In this document: in pieces, positions 48,062 to 57,415 of the stretch
Layout: every line of letters begins with the position of its first letter
Position numbering within the stretch: the first letter of the stretch is position 1
From: an uncultured bacterium
GTDB lineage: Bacteria > Actinomycetota > Actinomycetes > S36-B12 > CAIKAW01
DNA length: 64,000 bases
Assembly (NCBI GenBank): GCA_903825575.1
Contig: CAIKAW010000031.1
Location: forward strand, 67,469-131,468
Direction of reading: 5' to 3'
Program-made: the position numbers and the translations under genes
The notes under the pieces: generated by a model
What the model saw: the letters and a program-made list of their open reading frames with translations, nothing else
What the model was told of the DNA's origin: nothing
Database searches by the model: none

Positions 48062-49177
48062 GTGGCGAATAGCGGATTGCGATTCACAGTCTTCGGGGTA
48101 CCTGTCGAAATCCCCTTGAGCGGCCTGCTTGGCGTGTTCCTAATCGCCATCCTTTGGGCCCCCTCGTTCCCAGGATCCAATGGGTCCAGCAATTACGTTC
48201 TCGCCGTCCTTTTCGCTCTGCTGCTATACACCGTGATCTTTATCCACGAACTGGCTCACGCCTTGGCCGCTCATATGCTTGGATTCCCAGTCAAAGGAAT
48301 CACATTGTGGATCCTGGGCGGCTACACGATCTTCGAACACCCAAGGCGCTCGCCTTGGCGTGAAGCGCTGATTGCCATCGTTGGGCCCGCCTCGACTTTG
48401 GCCATTTCAGCTGCGTGCTTTGTTCTTCGTGATCACGCTGGCAGCGCGCGGCCCTTGATTTGGACTCTGAGTTGGGCTGCATTGCTGCTGGGCGTGTTCA
48501 ATCTGCTGCCTGGTCTTCCGCTAGATGGCGGGGTAGTTGTCAGCAACATCGTTTGGGCCGTGAGCGGACGCGAAGCCCTCGGGGTGCAAGTCGGGGCATG
48601 GGCCGGCAGAGTTCTTGCTTTGGTCGTGGGCATCGGCCCCATAATCGCGCGAAATAGCTCATCGGCTTTTGATCCGTCGTTACTAACTGGAATGCTTCTA
48701 GGATTCTTCCTTTGGAATGGGGCAACGCGAGCTCTGGTCACTTCAAGGGTGGAACGCGAACTGCCGGAAATTGCAATTGGGCCTTTGACCAGGCGAGCAA
48801 TCGGCGTACAACGCGATCTGCCACTGGCAGAAGCCTTGCGCCAACTCGGGCTCGCACAGGCAGGTGGCATCGTTGTCTTGGACCGAGCCGAAGCGCCGGT
48901 GGGAATCGTGAATGAATCGGCGGTTACTGCCGTCCCCGTGAATCGGCGCCCGTGGGTACCGGTTTCCAGCGTTGCGCGGTCGCTGGACCCCAGAGCTATC
49001 GTCCCCATCGACGTTACCGGGGCGGCACTCGTCGAGAAACTGCGTGCCTTCAACGCCCCGGAACTTCTCGTCACCACAACTACTGGCGCGGTATTTGGTG
49101 TTCTGGTCCGCGCCGATGTCGAGACTCTGCTGAATGGACTTGCTCGCCGCCGAAACCGATCAGGAGCTAAGAAGTAA
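48062..49177 (+). CDS. M50 family site-2 protease (rhomboid-independent intramembrane metalloprotease)
   Basis: 'VIFIHELAHALAAHMLGFPVKGITLWILGGYTIFE' HExxH, 'LLPGLPLDGGVVV'; CBS-like C-terminus. GTG start at 48062. Confidence 0.9.
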   Translation: MANSGLRFTVFGVPVEIPLSGLLGVFLIAILWAPSFPGSNGSSNYVLAVLFALLLYTVIFIHELAHALAAHMLGFPVKGITLWILGGYTIFEHPRRSPWREALIAIVGPASTLAISAACFVLRDHAGSARPLIWTLSWAALLLGVFNLLPGLPLDGGVVVSNIVWAVSGREALGVQVGAWAGRVLALVVGIGPIIARNSSSAFDPSLLTGMLLGFFLWNGATRALVTSRVERELPEIAIGPLTRRAIGVQRDLPLAEALRQLGLAQAGGIVVLDRAEAPVGIVNESAVTAVPVNRRPWVPVSSVARSLDPRAIVPIDVTGAALVEKLRAFNAPELLVTTTTGAVFGVLVRADVETLLNGLARRRNRSGAKK

Positions 49178-50100
49178 TGACCCTCGGTGCAGAACAGCGG
49201 CGCGGCGTCTTTCGAATCGGCGACAGGGTCCAACTGACCGACCCAAAGGGTCGACTTCACACGATAACGCTGGTCGCCGGGCAGGCTTTCCACACCAGCA
49301 GGGGCGCCATCTCGCACGACGACCTAATCGGAAAGCCAGAAGGAATCGTCGTAACTGCCGCGGCCGGAATGCAGTATCTGGCCTTACGTCCATTGCTCGT
49401 GGATTTCGTACTTTCCATGCCGCGCGGTGCCACCGTTGTATACCCGAAGGATTCGGCTCAAATCGTGGCATTGGCCGATGTGTACCCCGGCTCGCGAGTA
49501 CTTGAGGCTGGCGCCGGTTCCGGTGCTCTTACCTGTTCGCTGCTGCGCGCAACCGGGGAGACCGGTCACGTCTATTCATATGAGCGGCGTCCGGAATTTG
49601 CCGAAATAGCCGCAGCAAACGTCGAGCGTTATTTCGGCCAAAGCCACCCGGGTTGGCATCTTGAGGTCGGGGATTTAGCCGAAGTTAGTTCCCCGCCCGA
49701 GGTCGACCGAGCCGTATTAGACATGCTTTCGCCGTGGGAGTGCATCCCTGTCGTCGCCGCTGCGTTGTTGCCAGGTGGTGTCCTCACCGGCTACGTGGCA
49801 ACGACTACGCAGCTTTCGCGACTGGCAGAGTCGCTACGGGCCGATGGGCGCTGGACAGAGCCTGCGGCCCAAGAGGTGATCGTGCGGACTTGGCACCTCG
49901 AGGGCCTCGCCGTTCGCCCCGACCACCGGATGATCGGGCACACCGGTTTCTTGCTGACCGTCCGCAGATTGGCTGATGGAACAGTTCTACCAGCTAAGCG
50001 CACTCGGCCCTCTAAGGGCTCGTACGGCGATGAGTACTCCGGTCCCCGACCCGGGGAACGACTTGGTCTTGACACCACCGAATCATCGGTTCCTGGATAG
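49177..50100 (+). CDS. trmI: tRNA (adenine-N1)-methyltransferase TrmI family
   Basis: 'YPKDSAQIVALADVYPGSRVLEAGAGSGALTCSLLRATGETGHVYSYERRPEFAEIA'; upstream of proteasome ATPase as in other actinobacteria. Confidence 0.94.
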   Translation: MTLGAEQRRGVFRIGDRVQLTDPKGRLHTITLVAGQAFHTSRGAISHDDLIGKPEGIVVTAAAGMQYLALRPLLVDFVLSMPRGATVVYPKDSAQIVALADVYPGSRVLEAGAGSGALTCSLLRATGETGHVYSYERRPEFAEIAAANVERYFGQSHPGWHLEVGDLAEVSSPPEVDRAVLDMLSPWECIPVVAAALLPGGVLTGYVATTTQLSRLAESLRADGRWTEPAAQEVIVRTWHLEGLAVRPDHRMIGHTGFLLTVRRLADGTVLPAKRTRPSKGSYGDEYSGPRPGERLGLDTTESSVPG

Positions 50101-50138
50101 CGGTTCGCCGGTAAGGTCGTTCAAGGAGGTGGTTTGCA

Positions 50139-51788
50139 ATGGCCGAGATATCAAATGCATCAGAACAGTCCCCGGACCAGATCGCCCTTCGGGACGCTTT
50201 AGCCGCCAGTCAACAGCGCAACGAGCGACTGTCGGCAACGCTGATTGACGCCAAGGAACAGATCCTGACCCTGCGGGCCGAAATTGAACGGCTCGCGGAC
50301 CCTCCGAATGGTTACGCGGTCTTTCAAACTGCTCACGAGGATGGCACCGTCGATGTCATCTCCGCTGGACGCAAAATGCGCGTCGGCCTTAGTCCTGAAG
50401 TGAGCGCGTCTAACCTAAGCGTTGGGCAGGAACTTAGGCTCAATGAGGCTATGACCGTCGTTGCAGCAGTGGGTTTTGAGAGCACCGGCGAGATCGTGAC
50501 ACTCAAGGAGATCCTGGCTGACGGGCAGCGCGCGCTTGTCCTTGGTCGAGCCGACGACGAACGCGTTGTTCATTTGGCCGAACCACTGCTAAATCAGCGC
50601 ATCCGCTCAGGCGATTCGCTGCTCTTTGATTCGCGCAGCGGTTACGCCTACGAACGAATCCCCAAGGCCGAGGTCGAAGAACTGATACTCGAGGAAGTTC
50701 CCGACATCGACTATGAAGACATTGGGGGATTGGCAAGCCAGATCGAAGCGATCCGCGACGCTGTGGAGTTGCCGTACCTGCACGCTGACCTCTTCGTCGA
50801 GTACCACCTAAAACCACCGAAGGGCATATTGCTCTACGGACCACCCGGATGCGGGAAGACGTTAATTGCCAAAGCGGTAGCTAACTCACTGGCCAAGAAA
50901 GTGGCCGAGGTTACTGGGCAACCCGAGGGCCGGTCCTACTTCCTAAATATCAAGGGCCCGGAGTTACTGAATAAGTACGTCGGCGAGACAGAGCGCCACA
51001 TCCGTCTTGTGTTTCAGCGGGCCCGCGAAAAAGCCAGTGAAGGTATGCCAGTAATCGTCTTCTTCGATGAGATGGATTCACTTTTCCGAACCCGTGGTTC
51101 CGGAGTCTCCAGCGATGTGGAGAACACGATCGTTCCCCAATTGCTGTCGGAGATCGACGGTGTTGAAAGCCTTGAAAATGTAATCGTGATTGGCGCCTCA
51201 AATCGAGAAGACATGATTGATCCGGCGATTCTGCGCCCTGGCCGCCTTGATGTAAAAATCAAGATCGAACGTCCTGACGCACAGGCTGCTGGCGACATCT
51301 TCTCAAAGTACCTAACGGCCGACTTGCCTTTGCATCAAGAAGATTTGCTCGAGAATGGTTCAGATCCGCATGCGACTGTTGCTGCGATGATTGCCCAAGC
51401 CGTTGGCCTGATGTACGCCGAGTCGGATGAGAATCGTTTTCTTGAAGTTACCTACGTAAACGGTGACAAAGAAATCCTCTACTTCAAGGACTTCAATTCT
51501 GGTGCAATGATCGAGAACGTGGTTGCCCGCGCCAAGAAATCAGCCCTGAAGGACTTCCTGGCCGACGGTTCCCGCGGGATCCGAGTACAACACTTGCTCG
51601 ATGCCTGCATCGCCGAGTTCCACGAAAACGAAGACCTGCCGAACACAACCAATCCAGACGATTGGGCCCGCATCTCCGGGAAGAAAGGCGAACGCATCGT
51701 CTTCATCAGAACTCTGGTGCACGGAAAACAAGGCACTGAGGCCGGCCGCTCAATTGATACGGTGGCAAATACCGGTCAGTACCTCTGA
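50139..51788 (+). CDS. arc: proteasome-associated AAA+ ATPase ARC/Mpa
   Basis: '[23 protein letters not shown]', '[38 protein letters not shown]', C-terminal proteasome-docking end '...NTGQYL'. Confidence 0.97.
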   Translation: MAEISNASEQSPDQIALRDALAASQQRNERLSATLIDAKEQILTLRAEIERLADPPNGYAVFQTAHEDGTVDVISAGRKMRVGLSPEVSASNLSVGQELRLNEAMTVVAAVGFESTGEIVTLKEILADGQRALVLGRADDERVVHLAEPLLNQRIRSGDSLLFDSRSGYAYERIPKAEVEELILEEVPDIDYEDIGGLASQIEAIRDAVELPYLHADLFVEYHLKPPKGILLYGPPGCGKTLIAKAVANSLAKKVAEVTGQPEGRSYFLNIKGPELLNKYVGETERHIRLVFQRAREKASEGMPVIVFFDEMDSLFRTRGSGVSSDVENTIVPQLLSEIDGVESLENVIVIGASNREDMIDPAILRPGRLDVKIKIERPDAQAAGDIFSKYLTADLPLHQEDLLENGSDPHATVAAMIAQAVGLMYAESDENRFLEVTYVNGDKEILYFKDFNSGAMIENVVARAKKSALKDFLADGSRGIRVQHLLDACIAEFHENEDLPNTTNPDDWARISGKKGERIVFIRTLVHGKQGTEAGRSIDTVANTGQYL

Positions 51789-51812
51789 GCCTGAAGTCAA
51801 TCGACCAATGCC

Positions 51813-53330
51813 ATGAGCGTTCAACGGATTATGGGGATCGAAACCGAATTCGGAATTTCGGTTCCTGGGTCGCCAAAGGCTGATCCGATAGTCCTGTCTT
51901 CTCAGGTGGTTGGTGCCTACGCGGCGGCCGTTTTGAACCCCCTCGGTCTGCGCACGGACTGGGACTATTCCGAAGAGTCTCCGTTGCGGGATGCGCGGGG
52001 CTTCGACATGTCCCGCTCTGAAGCAGATCCGAGTCAACTAACCAACGAAGATATCGGAACGGCGAATTTGATTCTTCCTAATGGGGCTCGGTTGTACGTC
52101 GACCATGCTCACCCGGAGTATTCGAGTCCGGAGATTTCAAATCCGCTTGACGCTGTTCGCTGGGACCGGGCCGGCGTCCTAATTGCAGCGCGCGCGGCGA
52201 CTTTGGCATCGCAATTCAGCAACCAAGACATCAGGTTGTACAAGAACAACACGGACGGGAAAGGGGCGTCCTATGGATGCCACGAGAATTTCCTGGTCGA
52301 CCGTGCCGTGCCTTTCGCTGATCTGGTTTCTTCACTTATCCCGTTCTTTGTCACCAGGCAGGTATATGCCGGTGCCGGGCGGGTCGGTATCGGCCAGGAA
52401 GGTAAAACTCCGGGATTTCAATTGAGCCAGCGCGCTGATTTCTTCGAGACCGAAGTGGGGCTCGAAACGACGGTAAAGCGCCCAATCATCAATACCCGTG
52501 ATGAACCACATGCTGACCCTGAGCGTTACCGTCGCCTGCATGTGATTATCGGCGATGCGAATATTGCAGAGTCGGCTACTTTCCTGAAACTAGGTACGAC
52601 GTCGATAGTCCTGTCAATGATCGAAGCTGGCGAACTTGCGGCCGATTTAGTGCCACGCCGACCAGTGATGGCGCTGCATGAGATTTCTCATGACCCTAAG
52701 TTGCAATGTCGGATCGAACTCCGCGACGGGTCGTGGCGAACTGCGCTAGATATTCAAGAGGACTACTGCGAAAGAGCTGGCAAGTTTCTTGCTGACCGCG
52801 GGGCAAGCGATGCAATGACGGCCGACATCCTCAACCGATGGCAACGAACCATTACAACACTTAGACACGACCCAATGATCTTGGCTGAGGAAATCGACTG
52901 GGTTGCGAAACTGCGCATCCTTGAGGGGTACCGCGAACGCGACAGCCTCGCTTGGAGCTCTCCTCGACTGCAGTTGATTGATCTGCAATACAGCGATATC
53001 GACCCGGCTCGTGGAGTCGGCCTCCGACTAGAAGCCCGAGGATCTCTAACGCGGCTAACAACTGACGCCGAAGCCGATTCCGCGGTAGTTAATCCGCCTA
53101 CAGATACGAGAGCATATTTTCGGGGTCAGTGCTTGAAGCGTTACGCAGATCGTATTGCAGCGGCTGGTTGGGATTCGATCGTCTTTGACATTCCGGGCCA
53201 AGTTGCCTTACAACGGGTACCCACTCTCGACCCTTGGCGCGGAACCCAAAGCCAAGTCGAGGAGATCTTCACCGCAAGCCCGACAGCGTCCATGTTGCTT
53301 GAGAATCTGCGTCAAAGATCCGGATCCTAA
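51813..53330 (+). CDS. dop: depupylase/deamidase Dop
   Basis: 'MSVQRIMGIETEFGISVPG', '[20 protein letters not shown]', '[19 protein letters not shown]'; paralogous to PafA downstream. Confidence 0.96.
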   Translation: MSVQRIMGIETEFGISVPGSPKADPIVLSSQVVGAYAAAVLNPLGLRTDWDYSEESPLRDARGFDMSRSEADPSQLTNEDIGTANLILPNGARLYVDHAHPEYSSPEISNPLDAVRWDRAGVLIAARAATLASQFSNQDIRLYKNNTDGKGASYGCHENFLVDRAVPFADLVSSLIPFFVTRQVYAGAGRVGIGQEGKTPGFQLSQRADFFETEVGLETTVKRPIINTRDEPHADPERYRRLHVIIGDANIAESATFLKLGTTSIVLSMIEAGELAADLVPRRPVMALHEISHDPKLQCRIELRDGSWRTALDIQEDYCERAGKFLADRGASDAMTADILNRWQRTITTLRHDPMILAEEIDWVAKLRILEGYRERDSLAWSSPRLQLIDLQYSDIDPARGVGLRLEARGSLTRLTTDAEADSAVVNPPTDTRAYFRGQCLKRYADRIAAAGWDSIVFDIPGQVALQRVPTLDPWRGTQSQVEEIFTASPTASMLLENLRQRSGS

Positions 53331-53533
53331 TCCGGGACCTGTTCCATTCGCAGCGCCAGTACTGGACAGGCCATTCGAGCCCGTTCGGCCAAACGCACCA
53401 ATTGCGGAGGGATCGGCCCGGGTAGAACCGTCGGGTAGCCCCAGTCATCCAGCGAGATCAACTCTGGGGCGATTTCCGCGCAGAGCCCGTGGGCGGCGCA
53501 CCGCGGCCAGTCGACGCTTAGTTTCAGACTCAT
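53327..53533 (-). CDS. ferredoxin-like protein (single-cluster)
   Basis: 68 aa 'LSVDWPRCAAHGLCAEIAPELISLDDWGYP...ACPVLALRM', Cys pattern CxxxxxC...C. Confidence 0.8.
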   Translation of the reverse strand: MSLKLSVDWPRCAAHGLCAEIAPELISLDDWGYPTVLPGPIPPQLVRLAERARMACPVLALRMEQVPD

Positions 53534-54831
53534 CTGAAGTCCGCATCAGGTCCGGTCGGAACAGCAGGAATCGCCAACCATGTTCTATGCGCCTGGGAGC
53601 ACGGTCCACTCATTAGGTGCTGATTGGTGTGGTCAGCGAAGGTGTCGAGAGCGCTGCGTAAAGTCTGAACAGCCCCGCCTGGATGGTGACATGAGCCACG
53701 GCCTTCCACCATACGTGCCCAACGTTCGAGTTTGCCTAGAACGAATTCGTCGACTCGACCGGTAGCCAATGCTTCGGTGGCTTCGGCGATGGCAGGCAAC
53801 CCGTTCAGGCAGGGTCCGCATTGTCGAGCACTTTCGTTCGCAAGCCAACGCATAATGTTCGCCGTCTCAGCCAGCACGCATGCAGCTTGAGGCAAGACAG
53901 CGATTAACCCAACGCCGATACCAGCCCGCCGCTCGCGCATCACCATGCTCGCCAGGGCTAAGTCGTTGGCGATTTCCGGTCGCATCCAAGTGCCGGCGTA
54001 GCCGCCTAACAAGTACCCCACCGAAGCGTCGCTGACCCCGCCTGCCAGTTCTAGGGCAGTTGAAATAAGCGTCCCAAAGGGCACTTCAACAACACCGGGT
54101 GCTTGCACGGCTCCGGTGATGGTCAATAGCAGGGTCCCGGGCTCGGATGCGGTACCGACTGTGCGAAACCACTCTGGTCCGTGGCGCGCTACTAGGCCAA
54201 TGTGAGCATAGGTTTCGGCATTCGAAAGCATTGTCGGCCGGCCTCCCACACCACGTTCAGAAACTCGAGGGGGAGTGGTCGTTGGGATTGCCGGGCCTCC
54301 GCTGAGGAAGTTCGCCACGGCGCTGGACTCTCCGGCGACGTATCGAGCCGGCCCGGCGACCAGCGTGAATAGCGATGCATCATCGCGTTCCCGAATGGCT
54401 GCTTGTACCGAGCGCTCCACCGCTTCCCGACCTCGGTGTAGGTACACCACAACTTCCTTGGCTCCGAGCGCTTCGGCTACTGCGGCTGCCCCATCGAGAA
54501 CCAGATGCGGCGTGCGTAGCAAGAGCAAGGTGTCCTTCTGACTGAGCGGCTCACCTTCGCTGCCATTGATGACTACCACTGGACGCCGACCGGCCGCCTT
54601 GACTGCGCGCAATTTCGAAGCGGTAGGGAACCCTGCGCCACCTCGTCCGCGCACTCCAGCTTCTGCGATTGCTTCGATTAGCGGATGTTCGGCACGTCGC
54701 CGGGTTCGCAACGACGTAACAGGGCCATGGACTTCTAGATGAGCTGCCAAATCCAATCGCTGACCGTTTCCGAGACCAGCAAGCAATCGGGGCCCGGTTC
54801 CAACTCCAGCCAGGGCAGTGGCGCCGCTCAC
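53530..54831 (-). CDS. NuoF-like flavin/Fe-S oxidoreductase (NADH-quinone oxidoreductase 51 kDa family)
   Basis: 'VRGRGGAGFPTASKLRAVKAAGRRPVVVINGSEGEPLSQKDTLLL', SLBB-like region, C-terminal 'ESARQCGPCLNGLPAI...GRGSCHHPGGAVQ'. Confidence 0.86.
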   Translation of the reverse strand: MSGATALAGVGTGPRLLAGLGNGQRLDLAAHLEVHGPVTSLRTRRRAEHPLIEAIAEAGVRGRGGAGFPTASKLRAVKAAGRRPVVVINGSEGEPLSQKDTLLLLRTPHLVLDGAAAVAEALGAKEVVVYLHRGREAVERSVQAAIRERDDASLFTLVAGPARYVAGESSAVANFLSGGPAIPTTTPPRVSERGVGGRPTMLSNAETYAHIGLVARHGPEWFRTVGTASEPGTLLLTITGAVQAPGVVEVPFGTLISTALELAGGVSDASVGYLLGGYAGTWMRPEIANDLALASMVMRERRAGIGVGLIAVLPQAACVLAETANIMRWLANESARQCGPCLNGLPAIAEATEALATGRVDEFVLGKLERWARMVEGRGSCHHPGGAVQTLRSALDTFADHTNQHLMSGPCSQAHRTWLAIPAVPTGPDADFR

Positions 54832-55526
54832 TTAGCGGCCTTGCTGGCCGGCGCAGGTGTTCCAGCCCGGTGCGACCAACCCGGCGCCAATGGGCCTTGA
54901 ATAGTCCACCAAAGAATTCCGAGAGGCACTACGAAGGTCGCCACCAACAGACCAACCCGAATCGGTAATGCCAAATCCGTGGTGGTCAGCAATCGATAAA
55001 CCAGGCACAGGATCACCAGGGCGCCACATCCGGCGTTGGTGCCCAAGGCCCAGGCTCGATGGCTGTCGGTCCCAGTGCCAAGCCCGTGAACAACCGAAAG
55101 CGCCCACGCGAGGTAGCTCAGGACGTGTACCGATCGCCACGCGGCCTCGGTCATCCGCCCGCGCAACCCGGTCGTAATAAGAACGGCGATAAACAGGTCC
55201 ACAGCTACCGTGCCTAAACCCAGCCAAATGGTGCGATACGGGGACTGGAAGGGCAGGATTGAGTCAAGCAACGAGATGCTGACAAACGAATCAAGCACTG
55301 CGGTTGCGATGTGAACGACCAGAAATGACAGCGACAAAAGTGCGACTCGACGGTGCAGTTCATTGCCGACGAACCGGGGCCACCATTTAGGCAACCGCCG
55401 GCTCGAAGCCATTACGCCTAGAACAACTGACAGCGTGAGCAATGAGAGCAAGACGAACCCGGTGCCCCGGTTGAGAAACCAAAGGGCCTTTGGGTCACGG
55501 ATCAGAATCAGTGCACTTGTTGGCAC
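54828..55526 (-). CDS. ferric reductase-like / cytochrome b-type transmembrane protein
   Basis: ~6 TM helices with paired His ('NELHRRVALLSLSFLVVHIATAV', 'RSVHVLSYLAWALSVVHGLGTG'). Confidence 0.82.
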   Translation of the reverse strand: MPTSALILIRDPKALWFLNRGTGFVLLSLLTLSVVLGVMASSRRLPKWWPRFVGNELHRRVALLSLSFLVVHIATAVLDSFVSISLLDSILPFQSPYRTIWLGLGTVAVDLFIAVLITTGLRGRMTEAAWRSVHVLSYLAWALSVVHGLGTGTDSHRAWALGTNAGCGALVILCLVYRLLTTTDLALPIRVGLLVATFVVPLGILWWTIQGPLAPGWSHRAGTPAPASKAAK

Positions 55527-55529
55527 TGG

Positions 55530-56468
55530 TTAGACCTCCTTGGGCCACGGGGCAATGCGCGTCACGCTACCGTCGGCCGCGACCAACCGCGCTGGAAGTC
55601 CTTGGTTTCGCAACCAATCAGCAGCTCCGTCGCCGAGGATAAGGGCCGCGGTGCTCCCAGCGTTGGCATCAACGCAAGTGTTGCCAACAACCGAAACCGT
55701 TCGCCAGAACTCTGCCGCCGGAGCCGCCGTTCGCGGGTCGATAACGTGGTGGACCTCGCGGCGACCGGAATTCCAACGCCGAACTAGCGTCGAAGAGGTA
55801 GCCAGGCCGCCTTGTGGGAGCGCCAGTAAAGGACCAGCGGGGTCGTCAGGGTGCTCCACGATTCGCACTACGAAGCCAGGGTTCCCGTCCGGTACTCCTG
55901 CCACCGCCATATCGCCTCCGAGGCCGACAAGCACGGGACATCCAAGTTCGCGTGAGATTCGATCAGCCGCCGCGTCCGCCGCCCACGCCTTCGCCGTCGC
56001 ACCTAGATCGACCACTGCTCCGTCTGGAATGCGGACCGTGGCATGGGCGCTTATCTCAATATCTCGCCATGTGCAGCGTTTTGTCACCGAGATTCGCGGC
56101 TTGGGTACTGCCCCGTGTTGGCGCAACTGCTCTATATCGCGGTCGTAGCCAAGGGCCACGAGAACATTGCCAACCATGGGATCCACGAGACCCCCGGTCG
56201 CCTCCGCAACTCGAACGCCCGTGCGAAGCAAGTCCAGAAAGACGACCGAGGCTGGGACGGGACGACCTTGGGCCGTGTTTAGGCGAGCCAATTCGCTGTC
56301 GGTACGAAACCGGCTCGCAGCCAAACCCACAGCGTCGGTGACCTCATCGACAATCGCGCGCGCCGGATCGAGCAACTCGGCGCTCGGAACCACCAAGACA
56401 CCGTAGGTCGACCAGATATCCCAGGTCACCTGCGCTCCGGCTAAATCGTCGGAGGTCAGGAAGTTCAT
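55530..56468 (-). CDS. apbE: FAD:protein FMN transferase (ApbE family)
   Basis: 'TDAVGLAASRFRTDSELARLNTAQGRPVPAS', 'VVDLGATAKAWAADAAADRISRELGCPVLVGLGGDMAVAG', 'VIDPRTAAPAAEFWRTVSVVG'. Start at 56468 (MNFLTSDDLAG). Confidence 0.9.
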   Translation of the reverse strand: MNFLTSDDLAGAQVTWDIWSTYGVLVVPSAELLDPARAIVDEVTDAVGLAASRFRTDSELARLNTAQGRPVPASVVFLDLLRTGVRVAEATGGLVDPMVGNVLVALGYDRDIEQLRQHGAVPKPRISVTKRCTWRDIEISAHATVRIPDGAVVDLGATAKAWAADAAADRISRELGCPVLVGLGGDMAVAGVPDGNPGFVVRIVEHPDDPAGPLLALPQGGLATSSTLVRRWNSGRREVHHVIDPRTAAPAAEFWRTVSVVGNTCVDANAGSTAALILGDGAADWLRNQGLPARLVAADGSVTRIAPWPKEV

Positions 56469-56472
56469 TCGA

Positions 56473-57072
56473 TCAGGATCCACCCGAAGCCGGAGTGGTC
56501 TTGGTCGGGGTCGGTGCCGGAGCCGGCGGAGGTGTGGTCTTGGTAGGAGTTGGCACCGGGGCCGGGGCAGGTGTGGTCTTCGTGGGGGTTGGGACCGGGG
56601 CTGGCGGAGGTGTGGTCCCGCCACCGCTGGACCCAGAACCGCCCGAGCCAACTGCTGCCGGCGGAGTGGACCCGCCAGAACCTGATTTAGGCGTCGACGT
56701 CCCGCCACCAGAACTCGTGTGCGAGGCGCTGCTGGAAATGCCCGAGCCGGCTCCGGACCCGGCACCTGCTCCAGAGGCCGTACCACTGGTCGAGGCTCCA
56801 ACAGCCTGGGCACCAGCCGAAGGAGGCGTCTTAGGGCCCGTCAACTTCGCTGGCGCAGTGGATCCGGTGGTTGTGGCTGAACCAGTGGTGACGCTCGGAT
56901 CGGCGGTAACCGAACCAGCATTTGACGAGTTCGCTTGGCTAGGTGCCGCTGGGGCGGCGATCGCAGCAGTTACGGCACCGGTCGCCACAAGGGCACCGAC
57001 CGTGACGCCAAAGGTTGCCCCGCCTACAAGTCTGGTTCCCAGGTCCCTGCGGCGTACTACTGACCTACCCAT
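56473..57072 (-). CDS. membrane/secreted low-complexity Pro/Thr/Ser/Gly-rich protein
   Basis: N-terminal basic plus hydrophobic segment 'GRSVVRRRDLGTRLVGGATFGVTVGALVATGAVTAAIAAPAAP' then low-complexity Ser/Gly and Pro/Thr/Lys repeats; stop is 4 nt before the apbE ATG. Confidence 0.65.
   Translation of the reverse strand: MGRSVVRRRDLGTRLVGGATFGVTVGALVATGAVTAAIAAPAAPSQANSSNAGSVTADPSVTTGSATTTGSTAPAKLTGPKTPPSAGAQAVGASTSGTASGAGAGSGAGSGISSSASHTSSGGGTSTPKSGSGGSTPPAAVGSGGSGSSGGGTTPPPAPVPTPTKTTPAPAPVPTPTKTTPPPAPAPTPTKTTPASGGS
56494..56610 (-). repeat. 39-bp in-frame tandem repeat x3 encoding PPPAPVPTPTKTT-like units
   Basis: Translated: PPPAPVPTPTKTT | PAPAPVPTPTKTT | PPPAPAPTPTKTT. Confidence 0.9.
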
Positions 57073-57214
57073 GGTTGCTCCTCGTGGCTTCGCGTGTCCT
57101 GCAGACCTCTTCGACCAGTTGTGGGCGCCACCTTTAGCCACATCCGGCTAAGGTCCGGTTAAGGAATAAGTCCGTCTGCTAGACCGCCCGGTAGCCTGTG
57201 CTTCAGGAGGAACC

Positions 57215-57412
57215 ATGCCCACAAGTGAGCAACGCCGTTCAGGCCCGAATAGCCAAGAGGTCCAAGGCACCCCTGCTGACGCAGCGACAGGCCAGGCCAG
57301 ACGAGCCGCGCTCGATGCTGATGTTGATGCCATCCTTGACGAAATCGATGAAGTCCTTGAGGAGAACGCCGCCGAATTCGTCAAGGGGTTCGTCCAAAAG
57401 GGCGGGCAGTAG
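57215..57412 (+). CDS. pup: prokaryotic ubiquitin-like protein Pup
   Basis: 65 aa ending '...DADVDAILDEIDEVLEENAAEFVKGFVQKGGQ' (C-terminal GGQ). Confidence 0.98.
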   Translation: MPTSEQRRSGPNSQEVQGTPADAATGQARRAALDADVDAILDEIDEVLEENAAEFVKGFVQKGGQ

Positions 57413-57415
57413 GAC

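Noticed and set aside
56469-56813. N-terminal extension of the ApbE ORF (PRLLEPRPVVRPLEQVPG...)
   Set aside because: Out-of-frame reading of the upstream repeat gene; the MNFLTSDD start at 56468 gives a normal ApbE length.
56495-57151. 218-aa plus-strand ORF opposite the low-complexity protein
   Set aside because: Antisense reading of the GC-rich repeat gene; the minus-strand frame has a TM segment, SD-compatible start and apbE coupling.
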